DNA of 64,000 nt from Wolfiporia cocos (taxonomy: Eukaryota; Basidiomycota; Agaricomycetes; Polyporales; Phaeolaceae). Location of the stretch: positions 868,001-932,000 of the forward strand of contig JACCLO010000007.1 in the NCBI GenBank assembly GCA_029448655.1, given 5' to 3'. A program made the position numbers and the translations under genes. Positions 44,362 to 62,748 of this stretch are shown here, piece after piece. How positions within the stretch are numbered: position 1 is the first letter of the stretch; the number at the start of each line of letters is the position of its first letter. The notes beneath the pieces were generated by a model, which worked only from the letters and a program-made list of their open reading frames with translations, did no database searches and had not been told where the DNA came from.

Positions 44362-44586
44362 GCGTGGGGTTAGATTGACGAAGACACTGTTACGCAGGCT
44401 GACGTATGCATCATGATTGATCCTTTTTTGTGTGAACCTCAGCAAAAAAATCCAGCCGGGAATGGCAGCATATGTAAATCAGTAATGCCAGTCAAGCAGG
44501 ATCCTCAGCCCTGATACAATGGTAATGAAATGACCAAGATATACTGGCATCGCAGGTAATAGAACAGAATATAAGAAGGCCTACAT

Positions 44587-46720
44587 CTATTTCGCATATC
44601 GCCCCGTATTCGGCTTCGGTGGCACTGTCAATCTCCTCAGATGCAGCGGCAGCGTCGTCACACAGTCGTCCTCGCTATCTGTTCTCCTTACTGACTCACC
44701 GCCCGACAGCCATTGACGCGGCGGTCCAGAATCTGGCACCTTCAGGGCATGTGCGAGCATCCGCCTGCTCGCTGCGGGGTTTTGGAACCACGCACGCAAA
44801 CCTGGGCGCTCCCGAGAGCCGAGCGTTCCAGGCGGGACGTTTGGCCACTGCTGGGGTTGGCTGTCCGCTTCCGGGTCTATGAAGCCTGGGCAGGGGAGTG
44901 TGCCTGCGACTTCGCCGCCTTGCCCTGTATAAGTGAAATTAGTAGAAGAACGTCCTAACTGCCTCATCCAGATGAGGAAGGAAATGAGGGGGAATGCTCC
45001 ACGCACTTCGCAGGATGTCTGGTGGTCCGTCAGACTTGTCGGGCTTAGGGCTGGGGCCCTCTGCCGTAGCGACTAGCCCCGAGAAAAAGGTGTAAACGGC
45101 GAGTGTCTCACGTGGGTCGAGGAGCATGTTCGTGCAGGGCACCGCATACTCTCCTGATGCGCTGGTGTCGAGCTTGAAGAGGTTGCCGAAGACCGGGTCA
45201 GGCGCACTTTCTCCGTCCTTGTTGACATTAGCATTTGCGCAATTATTTGCACTTCTCGTGATGTGCTTGTCATCATCTCTTACACTCTGTTTGCTAATCA
45301 CAGCCCCACTCTGGAGCCACACCTCAGCAACAAGCGGCGTGTCCCAGCGCAGGCGACATTCCTCCGGCAGTCTGACTGGGCATCGGTGCTCGAGTTGGTG
45401 ATATAGCTCGAATGTCAAGCGCTTCAATCTGGCCCTCCGGACGGCGGGGTCAGCCAAGAGTTCCAAGTCGTCGGTGGACATCCGCGCCATTGTCGCCCAT
45501 CCACGCGCGAGACCCGGCTGCAGCGTCAGCGATGGCACCTTGTCGTCCCGCCGCGGGAGGAGGACGTGCGATGTGAGTTCAGCAAGCTGCTCCTTGGGTA
45601 TTGATGAAATTGAAGCCTGCTGGCCATGCGGACTGCGTGCTTCAGCGCTGGAGGCGTGGTCGGCGCACGGGGTTTGCAAAACGAGCTGGGATGGCGGAAC
45701 TTGCGGGACGCGTTTCCCGTTCGTCTTCCTAGGTAGCTTGCGTATCCTGCGTCCCTGCTGATTCTCCCCGCTTTCAGTAGGATTCGCTCGATACTGAGCC
45801 AGTACCTGTCGTAGTCTTGGCGGAGCGGCCCTTTCCATGGCATCAAATAGATTTGGGAGGCGCGGTAGGTCTTCGCACACTCGATCTGCAATGCGAGTGT
45901 AGTACGCCAGCACCTCCGAGTTCTCCTTCCCTACGTATGCGAGTATCTGCGCCTTGCCTGACCATTGTTGCACGGGGCCGTTCATGATTACAAAATTGTA
46001 CGCCATCGATACCATATCCCAACCGAACTCTGCAGGGTCATAGTACTGGATGATTTCTATCAAGAGCGCGAGTTCAGCGAGGCTCCACGGGCGCTCGGAG
46101 AGCACGGTGCGGTCCCTCTTGCAGGATGCTGGAAGACTGGCCTGGATAGGGGCCTCGGCAGATCCGTCTGTCGACGCTGCAACTGACTCTTCCTGGCCAA
46201 GATGCGCTGAGATAGCAGCAACCAAAGCACGGGTCTTCTGCATAGCCTGAGAGAATCCAGTTTTCGCTGATGCCGCATAGAAGTCTGATATAGTTGCCAC
46301 ACTTGTACTCTCGTTGGAAGGGTCCTTCATTCTTGGCATTGTACTTTGTAGCAGCGCCCGTGCGTTCTTCGCAGAGCAATATGACTTTGCTTTTGTGAGT
46401 GTATCCAAACCTGGTATTGCCTCACGCTTTCCATAATTAGCCCTGCGCTGACTAGTTACTCGTCCTCGGCACGGGAGCCATGCGTCCTCGCCATTTTGAC
46501 GACATGCTCTTCTTTGTTGCCAGGCGTTTATCCGCAAACGTGACTGTTGTGTGGTTGAAGAAGTCGCTTCAGAACGTGAGATATTGGAAGATCGGACATG
46601 GACATCTGTGGCACATTTGTCGAAGGTGCCGGTGAAGGGGGGCAATGACATAGGAAACCTCATGGACTGAGCCTTCGTCGTAGGCGCCCGGTTGTGTACC
46701 GAGGCAGAAGCTTCCGACAC
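44587..46720 (-). CDS. unrecognised protein, 593 or 683 aa
   Basis: A long open frame runs from 46,720 (MSEASASVHNRAPTTKAQSM) to a stop at 44,939. An alternative uses a GTGCGT donor at 45,006, a CTAAT branch site and an acceptor ending at 44,925. This in-frame 82-bp intron extends the protein to a stop at 44,587 (683 aa). The intron signals are good, so the longer form is preferred. The N-terminal third is basic and low in complexity. A segment near residue 200-250 (RPWSLAELALLIEIIQYYDP) is spaced like the first helices of a Myb/SANT domain, but the other Trp residues are not clear. The rest shows no family I know. It is convergent with PRE4. Confidence 0.7.
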
Positions 46721-47811
46721 GGGTACGGGCGAGATGCACGGAAAACACTGCTTCCTGATAAGCTATCATCCTACCCAGTCAGTCCGAGACTCACGGGTTG
46801 GGAAGGCGTATACGCGAGCGTAGGCATCGTCAGGTTCTTCTGCACAAGGTTAGAAATTGGGGACGTGTTTGATGAGTGGTCCGCAGGAAATAGCGGGGAG
46901 GATATGGAAGAGAACCAAGACATACAGAAGCAGGCACGCCTGTTGCTTTTATACGCTCAGCTGGTGGCCACAAACACCATCGATCAACGTTTCAACACGT
47001 GTACGCTATGTTCACATTGATACCGATCTGTAGCCTGTATGCCGTACAGCTTGGCCATAGCCATCGTGATTCATTAGACATCCGTGGCAACCACAAATGC
47101 CTTGTGGTGGCCATTGTCTAACTGAATGTTGCAAGTATCGCCAGGGAGATAACAGTGTGAGCGACTCAATGTCACAACACGGTTGCGTATCTCGGTTTGT
47201 GTGGCACAATCTGTAATTGCGTGGCGCTTGGCCACTGCGAATCCAGACTCTGGTGGCGCTTAGCGGCTGTGGCGCCGGCATCGCGATCGACTCCCAGCGC
47301 TTCAAGCACTAATCACTCTCTGAGCTCTGAGAGACAGCGGCCACAATAAAAGGCCAGCGTGGACAATAATCTCGACTTTCAAATAGCCTACCTCCAAATC
47401 ATATTAATGGATGATCGATTACTGAGAACGGATGTAATACATCAGCCGAGTGTGGACGGCAGATGTACCGATACTAACCAGTAGAGGTCTCCGAATCAAA
47501 TCCGCAGCATCCAACTAGTACTGGGCCTAATAATGGAGAGGTTGCGGGTGCTTCCCCCCCTCCCTATAGGCACTGTCAGCAGAGCCTGCCAGCCGGGTAT
47601 TGACCAGTAGTAGACGAGCTCGTCGGTATGCTACATTTTAAAGTTCAGCTGAATGTGTAATAAGTTTGCTCAGTTTAATATTCTCACGAGACCAGGGCTT
47701 CTAATAAGGTTTGTTTCTTTTCTTTATGCAGATGACCACATGGCGTCTATCAGTAACATCTTGTGCGCAGCCTAGAGCGAGCTCAGGTTTTTTGTCTTAC
47801 ATTGAGCAGAA
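46721..47811. other. intergenic, no gene seen
   Basis: No convincing reading frame is present. The region contains the divergent promoters of the 44,587-46,720 gene and PRP43 copy A. A pyrimidine-rich tract precedes 47,811. Confidence 0.5.
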
Positions 47812-50742
<2,931 letters not shown>

Positions 50743-51710
50743 AAATAGGTCAACATGTGGGGTACCATGAACTTTCGAAATGGGTGCGGGAGCGTCTTCT
50801 TGTACCATAATCACGCGTTGTGAAACAAAGATGATTGCCAGAGTATGACCATAGAAGCTTCAGCTTCAGAATAGAATGGAGCAACTTTGCCAAAGTGACT
50901 GGAGCAGTTGATCAAGGAGTTGGAAATGCTTCATACCCACGCATGCATACCGAGATCTTCCTTAAAGCTCCATGCATCACTGCCAGGCCCGTGCCTTTAC
51001 CAGAAACGTTGCAGATGTGTTCATAATCGTCAGATTATACTTTTGGTGTCGAGATCACTCGATGAATGCCTGCTCGTACTGGCCTGTTTGTCCCAATCGT
51101 GGTTATTAGATAATCACATCATTACGCAGTGCATCACATGTTGCTCACTTTGAATGCCTCGACGGCAGTGACAAATGCGACGGAATTCACGACCATAATA
51201 AGGTGTACTATAGCATTTACTGAGACGGGTATTATGGCCAGTTGGACGGGAAGAATATTCTCAGCTGCAGTCCCCAAGGTTAGCCGGTTGCCCATGAAAC
51301 ATAAAATACCGTCAGCCTAGCGGTGTTGGAGCTAGAGTTGTACAGAGCGCGACGAGGACACAGCGCTGTACATCAGTGCCAATGCCATCCAGCATTAGGC
51401 CGTTTGACCAAGCCACAGCCGCAGGTTTCAGATGTCGGAAGAGAACGGGATACATGATGTACAGAGTATGTTGTCCGCGAGATGAAAGTGATCTGAGACT
51501 TAAGAGCGTAGACCCTTCCACAGTTGAAAGAGAATAGCAACCTCAAGAAAGATGGCTTCATGAAAGATTCTGAATGCATCCCACAGTGCAATTGGAAGCA
51601 TCACATTACCGTTAGCAAAGCTCAGCACGTAGTCTAGAGGTATTGCGTGGCAATTACATGCTATTAGTATCCCGCTAAAAGAGATCTAGGTCGTCACACT
51701 TGTAGGTGGC
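50743..51710. other. spacer between the two convergent PRP43 copies
   Basis: About 970 bp with no gene. The two flanking 3' untranslated regions are not similar, so the duplication stops near the coding ends. Confidence 0.6.
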
Positions 51711-54527
<2,817 letters not shown>

Positions 54528-54733
54528 GGCGACCACTGCAGCTGCCGACCAAGGTGAGATGCAAGAGTTATTGCCGCAAAAAGAGTCGCGGCGCATAAAC
54601 ACACGCAAATCTCGTTATAATGATTTGAATCCCCGATAAACTAGACGTTGTAGCTTTGACGAGCTCTCTAGCCGACCGACACTACAGACGGTAACGTTCT
54701 CCTCCTCCGTCGTCTCCGTTGCATCTGTACACA

Positions 54734-56203
54734 ATGGCCGCTGCTGCACCCCCGATGTCTGACGGTATTGGCATCGCCAACCTCCCCAACCAGGTATGTC
54801 GTTTCACAATGTCGACCGGTCGTCGCCAACCGCGCTGGCATTGTAGCGACACAAGATCGTCGCGAAGCGGGGGGCGCACTTCACGGTAATGGTCGTAGGT
54901 ACGCGTGTCTAGCACCAGATGTATGCGGGCTGGTCAACCATACCTCAGGCGAGTCTGGTCTTGGGAAGACGACGCTCATCAACACGCTCTTCTCGACGGA
55001 GCTCTCTCCGGCGAAGAACTACAACCGCCGGCACCACAAGCAGCTCGACAAGCTCACCGAGGTCGAGATCATCAAGGCGGAGCTTGAGGAGAAGCAGTTC
55101 AAGACGAAGCTCACCGTCATTGACACGCCCGGCTTCGGTGACTACGTCAACAACCGCGACTCGTGGACGCCCATCGTCGACTTCATCGACGACCAGCACG
55201 AGGCGTATATGCGCCAGGAGCAGCAGCCGCAGCGCAAGGACAAGATTGACCTCCGTGTGCACGCTTGCCTCTACTTCATTCGCCCGACTGGTCATACGTG
55301 CGTTGCATACGTGTCTCGCGTTGCGCCGTGCTAACTCCTGCGTCCGCAGGCTCAAGCCGCTGGACATCGAAATCATGAAGCGCCTCGGCACACGCGTGAA
55401 CCTGATCCCTGTCATCGCCAAGGCGGACACGCTCACGCAGAACGACCTCTTCACGTTCAAGCAGCGCGTACGTGCCCGTCCCTCTCCGCTCCCACGCATG
55501 CTGAGTCGTTCTTGTACAGATCCGGGACGTCATCAATGCGCAGGGCATCCGCATCTACCAGCCGCCGATTGAGCCTGATGATGAAGCGAGCGCGGAGCAT
55601 GCTCGCATCCTCACCGACTCTATGCCCTTCTCGATCATCGGCTCGACCGAGGACGTCAAGACAGCTGATGGGCGCGTCGTCAAGGGCCGTGAGTACCTCT
55701 GGGGTGTCGCTGAAGGTTCGTGCTTCTCTATCATACTCCGTAATCACGCTCACGGTGCATGCAGTCGAGAACGAGAACCACTGTGACTTCCGCAAGCTGC
55801 GCTCGCTGCTGATCCGGACGCACATGCTGGACCTCATCTCGACGACGGAGGAGCTGCACTACGAGAACTACCGCCAGGGGCAGATGGAGTCGCGCAAGCC
55901 CGGCGAGAGCAAGCCGCGCAAGTTCGAGAACCCCAAGTTCAAGGAGGAGGAGGAGCAGCTCCGGAAGCGCTTCACCGAACAGGTCAAGGCCGAGGAGGCT
56001 CGCTTCCGCCAGTGGGAGCAGCACGTGCGTTGGGTCCATCCAAGCTACGGCGATACGCTGACGTACATTGTGATATGCAGCTCATTCAAGAACGCGACCG
56101 TCTCAACAAGGACCTCGAGTTTGCACACAGTGCGATCAAGGCGCTCGAGGCCGAGCTGGACAACTTGCAGGTTGGCTATGGCAGGGGCACGGGCAGGCGT
56201 TAA
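54734..56203 (+). CDS. CDC12: septin, CDC12-like
   Basis: Seven exons (54,734-54,793; 54,847-54,898; 54,949-55,297; 55,350-55,467; 55,520-55,715; 55,765-56,024; 56,081-56,203) join to 385 aa. [20 protein letters not shown] starts the GTP-binding domain. [17 protein letters not shown] is the P-loop, [15 protein letters not shown] is G3 and [11 protein letters not shown] is G4 (AKAD). The septin-unique element includes [20 protein letters not shown]. The C-terminus is a coiled coil ([20 protein letters not shown], then [12 protein letters not shown]). The tail wording and the [20 protein letters not shown] segment fit the Cdc12 group better than Cdc3 or Cdc10. Septins form filaments at the septum and hyphal neck. 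All introns are 50-57 bp GT-AG and no defects are seen. Confidence 0.85.
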
Positions 56204-56582
56204 GTGTTGTTGTTCGCGTGCTGCATGGACGCCTTTTCTAAAATGCTTGTCCTCGGTCGAACTTGTTGATACCCTGTTACACGTCTGTCGCTCCTTCTGT
56301 TGTCCCGGTAATATCCTGTGGTCTCTCGTTACCTACCGCTTCGCCGTTCTTGGATCATAATGTTGGGTACCTATAGTGCTCCTAGTGTCGTCCGCCAATA
56401 TAACTCCGACGTTGATGTTGGCACATAGCGATCATGTTGATGATGGGAGGTATCCTGAGACGATGATCATAGTGGGGAATGGTACATACATGCAAGTGAG
56501 TCTCCAAAGCGCATGGTACTAGAGTCAGCAGGTGTGAGGATACAAGTGAACGACGCGAGGGGCCAAATCTAAGATACAAGTC

Positions 56583-59500
56583 CTACGGGATCACGACATG
56601 GCTGTTCTGCAGCGCCATACCCAACGCAATCTCATCCATGTGCTCCACCGCATATTCTGCCCGCTTGCGCTTGATGCCCTGCGGGGTCGGGTCCGCAAAG
56701 GAGACGGGCGGGTCCTGCTTGGCCGCGTGGTCGTCGACGCTGCGGATCCTGCGGATCGGCGGCGGGGGCGGCGGCCACGACCTGCCGTCCGTGCGCTGTC
56801 CCCAGTCGTCCAGACCAAACACCTCGACCGTCTCCGCGACGTCCTTCTCCTCCGCGGCCTCCACAAACTGCTCCTTCACCTCGTCCGCGCGGCGGTACCA
56901 CTCGCCGACCCCGACGCTGACCCTGCGCTTCTCCATCGGGATCGGGTCCGCGAGGCCCTCGCCGCCGATGCCGCGCCCGCGCTGCGCGCGGTCGAACCGG
57001 ATGCCGATGAACCCGCCGCGGTGGCCGTTGAGGAGGCACGCGGTGTCGATCGCGAGCTGGTGCATGCGGTTCAGGCGGAGGTTGCGCATGCGCGTCGGGA
57101 ACGACGACACGCACTTGCGGTCGTCGTTGTTGATCGCCGCGTGGTACGGCAGGCCGCGCGGGAGCGCGCGCGAGAGCCGCAGGTACGTGAGCGCGAGCGG
57201 CCGCGTCGAGAACGTCACCGTCAGCAGCGGCCGCCAGAACGGCGTCTCCTGCAGCGTGGGGACGTACTTCGCGCGCACGTTGGTCGTCTCCAGGTCCGCG
57301 TCCTCGTCGTACTCCTCGTTCACGTCCGCGTCCTCTTCCTCCGCGCCCTCCTCGTCCTCCTCGTACTCGCGCTCCTCGCGCATGGCGGCCTTCACCGGCT
57401 GGGGCGCATTTTGGGGCTTCTTGAACGCGTGCGAGAGCAGCTGCAGCGCGTCGTTCGGGATCGCCGTCGCCCTCGCGATCGCGCTGTGGTGGAACGACCG
57501 GCTGTTGTTGCCGTTCTTTGAGCTCGGGACCTCTACCCATGGCACCTTGACCGTGCTCATGATCGGGTTGTCCTCCGTGGCCACCTTCGCCGCCACGGGG
57601 TGGAACATCGTCTCGGGAGTGGGGGGCACGAATCCAGACGCGTGCTGCACGGTGCCGTCGACGGGGTCCCTCATCTCCACAGGGATCTTCTCCTCGCGGT
57701 GCTTCGTCTCCGCGGCAAGCCCGTCGCTCAGGATCCCCGCGTTGAGCTCCGCCATCAGGCTCCCCTCCTCCTCCTTGCGCTGCTCGACTGCGTCCCGCTG
57801 GCGCTTGCGCTCGACGTAGAACGTGGGGACGATGTTGTCCGCCAGACGCGGGTCGACCTCGCCGCGGAGGCGCCTCGGGCTGTCCCACGAGGACGTCGGG
57901 ATCACGCGCCGTCCGGTGGGAGTAGAGCTTGCGCTTGCGCTTGTCGCGAGCACGTCGAACGTCCCGCTCGGGCCCTGCTCGGTGCGTGCATGGTTCGTTA
58001 GCACCGCCGCGGCGTCCACCTCCCTCCCCATCTTCTTCTTCGTGTAGTCCCTCTCCACCTGCGCGTCGATCTCGGCCGCGGTTGCCGCAGCGGCGGGGTT
58101 CGCGGGGCGCTCGTCCCAGAGCTGCTTGACGGTCTGCACGATCGGGTGGTCCTCCGTGGCCACCTTCGCGACTGCGGGGTGGAACATCGTCTCCGGGGTC
58201 GGCGGAACGAACCCGGACGGGTGGGTGACGGTGCCATCGATGGGGTCGGTAACCTCGACGGGAATTTTCTCCTCGCGCGCGCGCGTCTTCGCCGCGAGCC
58301 CATCGCTGAGGATGCCTGCGTTCAGCTCCGCCATGAGGCTGCCCTCCTCCTCCTTGCGCTCAGTGACATCGTCGCGCTGGCGCTTGCGCTCGACATAGAA
58401 CGTGGGCACGACATCGTCGACGAGGCGCGGATCGGCTTCGCCGCGACGGCGGCGCGGGCTGTCCCATGACGTCGTCGGGATCGCGCGGCGCTCCCTGTAC
58501 GTCGTGCTCGGCTGGGGCGCGGACGTCGACGGTCCAGAGGAGCTGGGTGACTCTGCGAGGCGGCGCATCGAGAAGTGGATGAGGCGGCGCTGGTCGTGCT
58601 GCGGGTGCTTCGGGTTCGGATGGCGCTCGATAACCTCGGTCGCGATGAGTGTCTGGCTCTCCGGGTCGGCCTGCGCCTCCGAGCTCGCGCCCGCAGCCGC
58701 GGCGCCCTCGCCGAGCTCCGCACGCACCGCGCGCTCGTCCTCCTCGAGCAGCGCCTGGAGGACGCTCTCCTTCGTCTCGCCGGGCGCGCACCACTTTACC
58801 TGGCGGATGACCTTCTGCTTCGCCCACGGCCAGCGCGCGTTGTCCATGGCCTCGCGGGCGTCGCGGGGGCTGCGCGTGCTGTTCAGCCTGGCCATGACGG
58901 CGGGGAAGTCGCCCTCGCGGCAGACGCCGAGGAAGTGGTCCACGGCGTCGACGCGGCCGATGCCGTGCTTGACCGGGTAGCGCGTCTCGGCGATGAAGGC
59001 GGTGTGCGCCTCGTACGCGGTCGGCGGGGGCGGCTCGTACACCTTGTTGCGGTTGAGGTAGGCGCCGCCCGGGAACCAGTTGGAGACGCGGAGGTCTCTT
59101 GGGCGCGTGAAACCGCCCATGTAGCTGTGATAATAGGGTTAGCATCGAGCATGTAAACGAGAGCAATTGCGAGGTGATAAGGAAAATCCAGTTAGCACGA
59201 CCTCCGCCAGCTGTACTCGCCGGCACACTTTCCTGGGCTCGCAAAGGCGGCTTGACTGACGTCGCAAATCACCGCAAGAGTACATTTTGAGCACATATGT
59301 GCAGTGTAACGACATGTTCACAATCAAGATAAAGATGCAGCGACACCCGGCGGTCGCGTGCAAGTACAGGCCTGGCAGGAAGGCCAGCACACTGCACGCA
59401 GGGACCGCGACTGACCACAATGATCGTCGCAGAGTCTCCTTTGCGCCGGAACCGCACAAGCCCCGTGACGAGAAAAAGAGGATGCACGCAGCGCTACTCA

Positions 59501-59770
59501 CGTCTTGACCGGGGTGAGCGAGGTGGTAATGTCCATGCGCTCGTCGCGCTCGGCCTTGACAATGCGGCCCGACTTGTTGCGCACCTGCTGCTCGGCAGGG
59601 GTCTCACGGAGGCGCGGGAGGGCAGCCTTCGGGGCGGCCTTTGGGGCGGCCTTTGGGGCGTCCTCGCGCGCGTCGGGCCTACCGACGTGGGGCGGCTCTG
59701 CGCGCGCAGAGTACGCGCGACGGCGGGCGGCGTTGAGGATATTCTTGCTGAGTTTTGAGCGGGGGATCAT
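56583..59770 (-). CDS. predicted mitochondrial protein with internal duplication
   Basis: Two exons: 59,770-59,502 and 59,124-56,583, joined by a 377-bp GTGAGT...ACAG intron that is long for this window. Product about 936 aa. The N-terminus MIPRSKLSKNILNAARRRAY is basic, amphipathic and without acidic residues, a likely mitochondrial presequence. The middle holds two similar blocks of about 118 residues (near 305-423 and 498-616). Each begins IPT(T/S)SWDSPRR, contains VPTFYVERKRQRD and ELNAGILSDGLAA, and ends FVPPTPETMFHP. An acidic stretch (EEDEEGAEEEDADVNEEYDE) precedes the C-terminal part with RLSRALPRGLPYHAAINNDD. No family is recognised. The region is GC-rich, and the long open frames on the opposite strand are shadows. 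Confidence 0.75.
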
Positions 59771-62070
59771 GGCGCAAGAACGGGGGTGGTTGTGTGTCCA
59801 GAGTGCGCTGGGCGTGGGCCCATAAAAGCCGAGATAAAACTGGCGTGTTGTGAGCTGTTTGCCCCACTGAAGTCAAGTTGGCGCCGGGGCCGGCGTATGT
59901 TCGGGGTTGCCATATCGGGCGACCGACACTGGGATTCGGGAGCGGCATCCAAAGGGGGCATACGCGCGTAGATGCTCCATGATAGAGCGGCGCGGCCATC
60001 ACCTTCGGCTGCGTATCGCGACACAGCGAACCGCGCAATCGCACAGTGTCCTCCCACGCATGCCGCTTCGCACCTGCAGCGATGAGAAGGCACAGAGGCG
60101 TGCCTGGTTGCGCACATCCGCGCTGCGCCCGTTTTGAGGCCTGAGCAGCCTCGCGCGCTCCTCGCTGTGGCGCAACGCTAGCGGCATCAACACTGCATTC
60201 ATCATGGCGTTTCGATGCAGCGCCTTGATCTGTGCGCCACTCGCCATCGATGCCTTCTCGCGGTTCTTACGGGGTAGCTTCGCACGCGGGCACCCCATAA
60301 CCCTCACGCCCTTCCGCCGCGCCCGCTGCCCCGGGCCCAGCGCGCCTCCATTGTGCCCCTCCGTCTGTGCGACTCGCTGCTCACGTGTGCCAAGTCCCGT
60401 CCGCCATCAGATCGCGCCATTCAGTAGGCTGCGCGGATATCGAACCGGTCAGCAGCCCGCGCAGAACCCGCCGTAGGGTTAGGGCCGCCATCGATAGCCT
60501 CCCCGCACCCGACGCGACGCGCCCCGCAGATCTGCTAATCGCGATGCCCCGAGTGGGTCCATGTTGCCCACATCAGTGCGGGGTGGGGTCCCTGATCATG
60601 ATCATCCCAGGCAAGGGCACGCTGCTGTGCACCTCGTCGCCGTCGCTGGTCGCTGCAAGCACGACAGCCACTCGTAGAACTGCCTGTACTTGCCGTTCTC
60701 CCTGGGATCTTGACATCCACATGGCGCACGTAGACCATCCACGGAGCACTCTATGCCGCATGCCAGCACGCAGATCGCGATATTAGCCCGCTCGAGCAGC
60801 ATCCAGCAAGCACTCTCGTTCTGTCGCGCACTGACTCGCGGTCGGTAAAAATGGCTGGTATGGCTCATTTTGCATGGCGATGCACCCCGGACGATTCCTC
60901 AATGTTGTGGGCTAGATGAACAGCGGAGTCATTTCACCTGGCGCAGGTACGTTCCGCATGTGCAGAAGTGGCTATCGCAGAACTCGCAGTGGGTAGGCCT
61001 CAGCTGGCTCGCGTCGATACTTGTTTCATTATACTCTATTTGCCCATGCTCGAGCCGCACTGGTGAGGCATTCATTCCAGCACGTCCATGCGGCAGCCCG
61101 CTCTCCAGTCTCACAATCAGCATTTACTATTGTCAGCCTCCGTTAGCCGCTATGGCCACGCTCTTGCCAGGGAGGCAGAATTGCTTCACAAGACTCCCGA
61201 ACATTGAAGGCGATCCACGATCCGACTTTGGCCAAACGCTGGGTCCTCGAGGCAGCCATAGCCGAACGCATCCGTCAATCCGAGGCTGTCTAGGTCGGCC
61301 AAACCTTCTTGTATTCAAGGAAGACAGGCTGATCTCGGGGTGGCTCGATCAGGCTATATTGACATTCTCGCCTGGTGGCTAGCAGTTTCTTCGACTTCGC
61401 TCTGTTCTGCAAACTCCCGGTCGGATGCTCGCATTTCTGATACATTCCTGCGAGGTCTGCCCGGAACGCAGCACCTTGCGGATGGCTGGAGGATCCTCAC
61501 ACTTGGTACTGAACCTCAAGCTGTTCACGGGCGCGGCAGTCCCCCACCAGTCTAGCCTCGCGCAGCCTGATCTGCTCTGATCCAAGTCGCGGCCAAACTT
61601 TGGATCGCGGCAGGGGCCGATCCGGAACAGGCCCAAATTCTGAGCCAATGGCAGAATTCAGTTCGGCCACGGCGCTTGTGCACATTCTCAAGCCCATACG
61701 TCCTTATATTCTGTAGTCCTAGCATCAGGCCAGACACTGATAGCACGGTGCTTGATGTCAGTTGCTTTGGTTTGGCTGATGCGACATCTAGCGAAGACGC
61801 AGTGGCCTCGCCATAATCCATTAGCCTGTCAGTGTGGCTCTGGTGGATGTCCTGTGTCAAATACTGCTGTTAATCTTGTATTGAAGCCTAAATGGTCTTT
61901 CCTTGCGCTACACAAGATTGCAAAGTCATGTGGTGTTAGGTGAGTTGAAGGACCATTATTCCTGTGACACACACGACGTTCTAAATACATCGAGGGGGCC
62001 ACAGTAAATGCTGGTTCTGACGGTGTTATACACTGCATTATGAAGCTATATCGGTAACTGTTTTTCACCA
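59771..62070. other. 2.3 kb without a supported gene
   Basis: GC-rich near 59,900-60,700, then mixed. Open frames of up to 170 codons occur on both strands (for example 60,870-61,382) but show no conserved motif and overlap one another. No tRNA or repeat was recognised. Confidence 0.45.
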
Positions 62071-62748
62071 TCAATAATCTTCCTCAGCCTCCATATCACC
62101 ACGTTCCCTCCTTATGTGCTTGATACGCCTCTCCCTACGAAACAGAGCCTGTGCCAACAGAACCAGCCCACGGACTAGGTCTGGCTTCTCCGTCTCATGT
62201 ATATCCTTCCTTGAGCGCATGCGCAGCTCTCGCACGATCGCTTCGGCGTCTGGCCCCTTGAGGGATGGCGGCTCGTGGTATTCTGTCGTGACGGGGCGAC
62301 GAACGACCGCTTCCCTCGGTGCCCCGGTCAGCTCGGCCAGCTCGGCGTCCGCATCGTCGAGCTGCTTCATGTACGCCTCGTGCATATCCACCAGCTCCCT
62401 GCCCCGCAGCTTCAGGAGATGCGGCGGCGCGCGCCCGAGGACGAGCTCGCGCCGCTGGTGCTGCTCCGCGTGGGTCTGCTCGTCGGAGAACTCGTCCTCG
62501 CTGCTGAACGCAGAGTCATCTGACGCGATGTCGTCCGGGTGTGCGATGTCGTAGAGCGCGATGGACGAGAAGGCGCTGGTGACGCTCGACGGCGGACTGG
62601 CGGACAGGGAGTCGCCCTCGGACTCGGACTCGGTTGACATGGCCTCGTCGCTCTCCGTGCCGTCCTCGCGCTCTTTCTGGACGCTCGCGAGGTATTCCCG
62701 GATCACCTCTGAAGTCCAGTGCTCGGCGACCTCTGTAGTTCCGCTCAT
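62071..62748 (-). CDS. small acidic hypothetical protein, 225 aa
   Basis: A single-exon frame from MSGTTEVAEHWTSEVIREYL to EEDY. Residues 25-90 are rich in Ser, Glu and Asp (ESDEAMSTESESEGDS and DDIASDDSAFSSEDEFSDEQ), probably disordered and phosphorylated. The second half is helical: LKLRGRELVDMHEAYMKQLD, then ELRMRSRKDIHETEKPDLVR and a basic end RRERRIKHIRRERGDM. Codon use is GC-biased like neighbouring genes, which supports it as real. No family is recognised. Confidence 0.65.
   Translation of the reverse strand: MSGTTEVAEHWTSEVIREYLASVQKEREDGTESDEAMSTESESEGDSLSASPPSSVTSAFSSIALYDIAHPDDIASDDSAFSSEDEFSDEQTHAEQHQRRELVLGRAPPHLLKLRGRELVDMHEAYMKQLDDADAELAELTGAPREAVVRRPVTTEYHEPPSLKGPDAEAIVRELRMRSRKDIHETEKPDLVRGLVLLAQALFRRERRIKHIRRERGDMEAEEDY

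Noticed and set aside
56598..59156. Long plus-strand open frames (up to about 390 codons) opposite the mitochondrial-type gene
   Set aside because: They are Arg/Ser/Ala-rich shadows caused by high GC and codon bias. The minus frame has a presequence, a spliced first exon and conserved internal repeats.
60870..61860. Overlapping frames on both strands as a possible gene
   Set aside because: No motif or splice pattern supports either strand.
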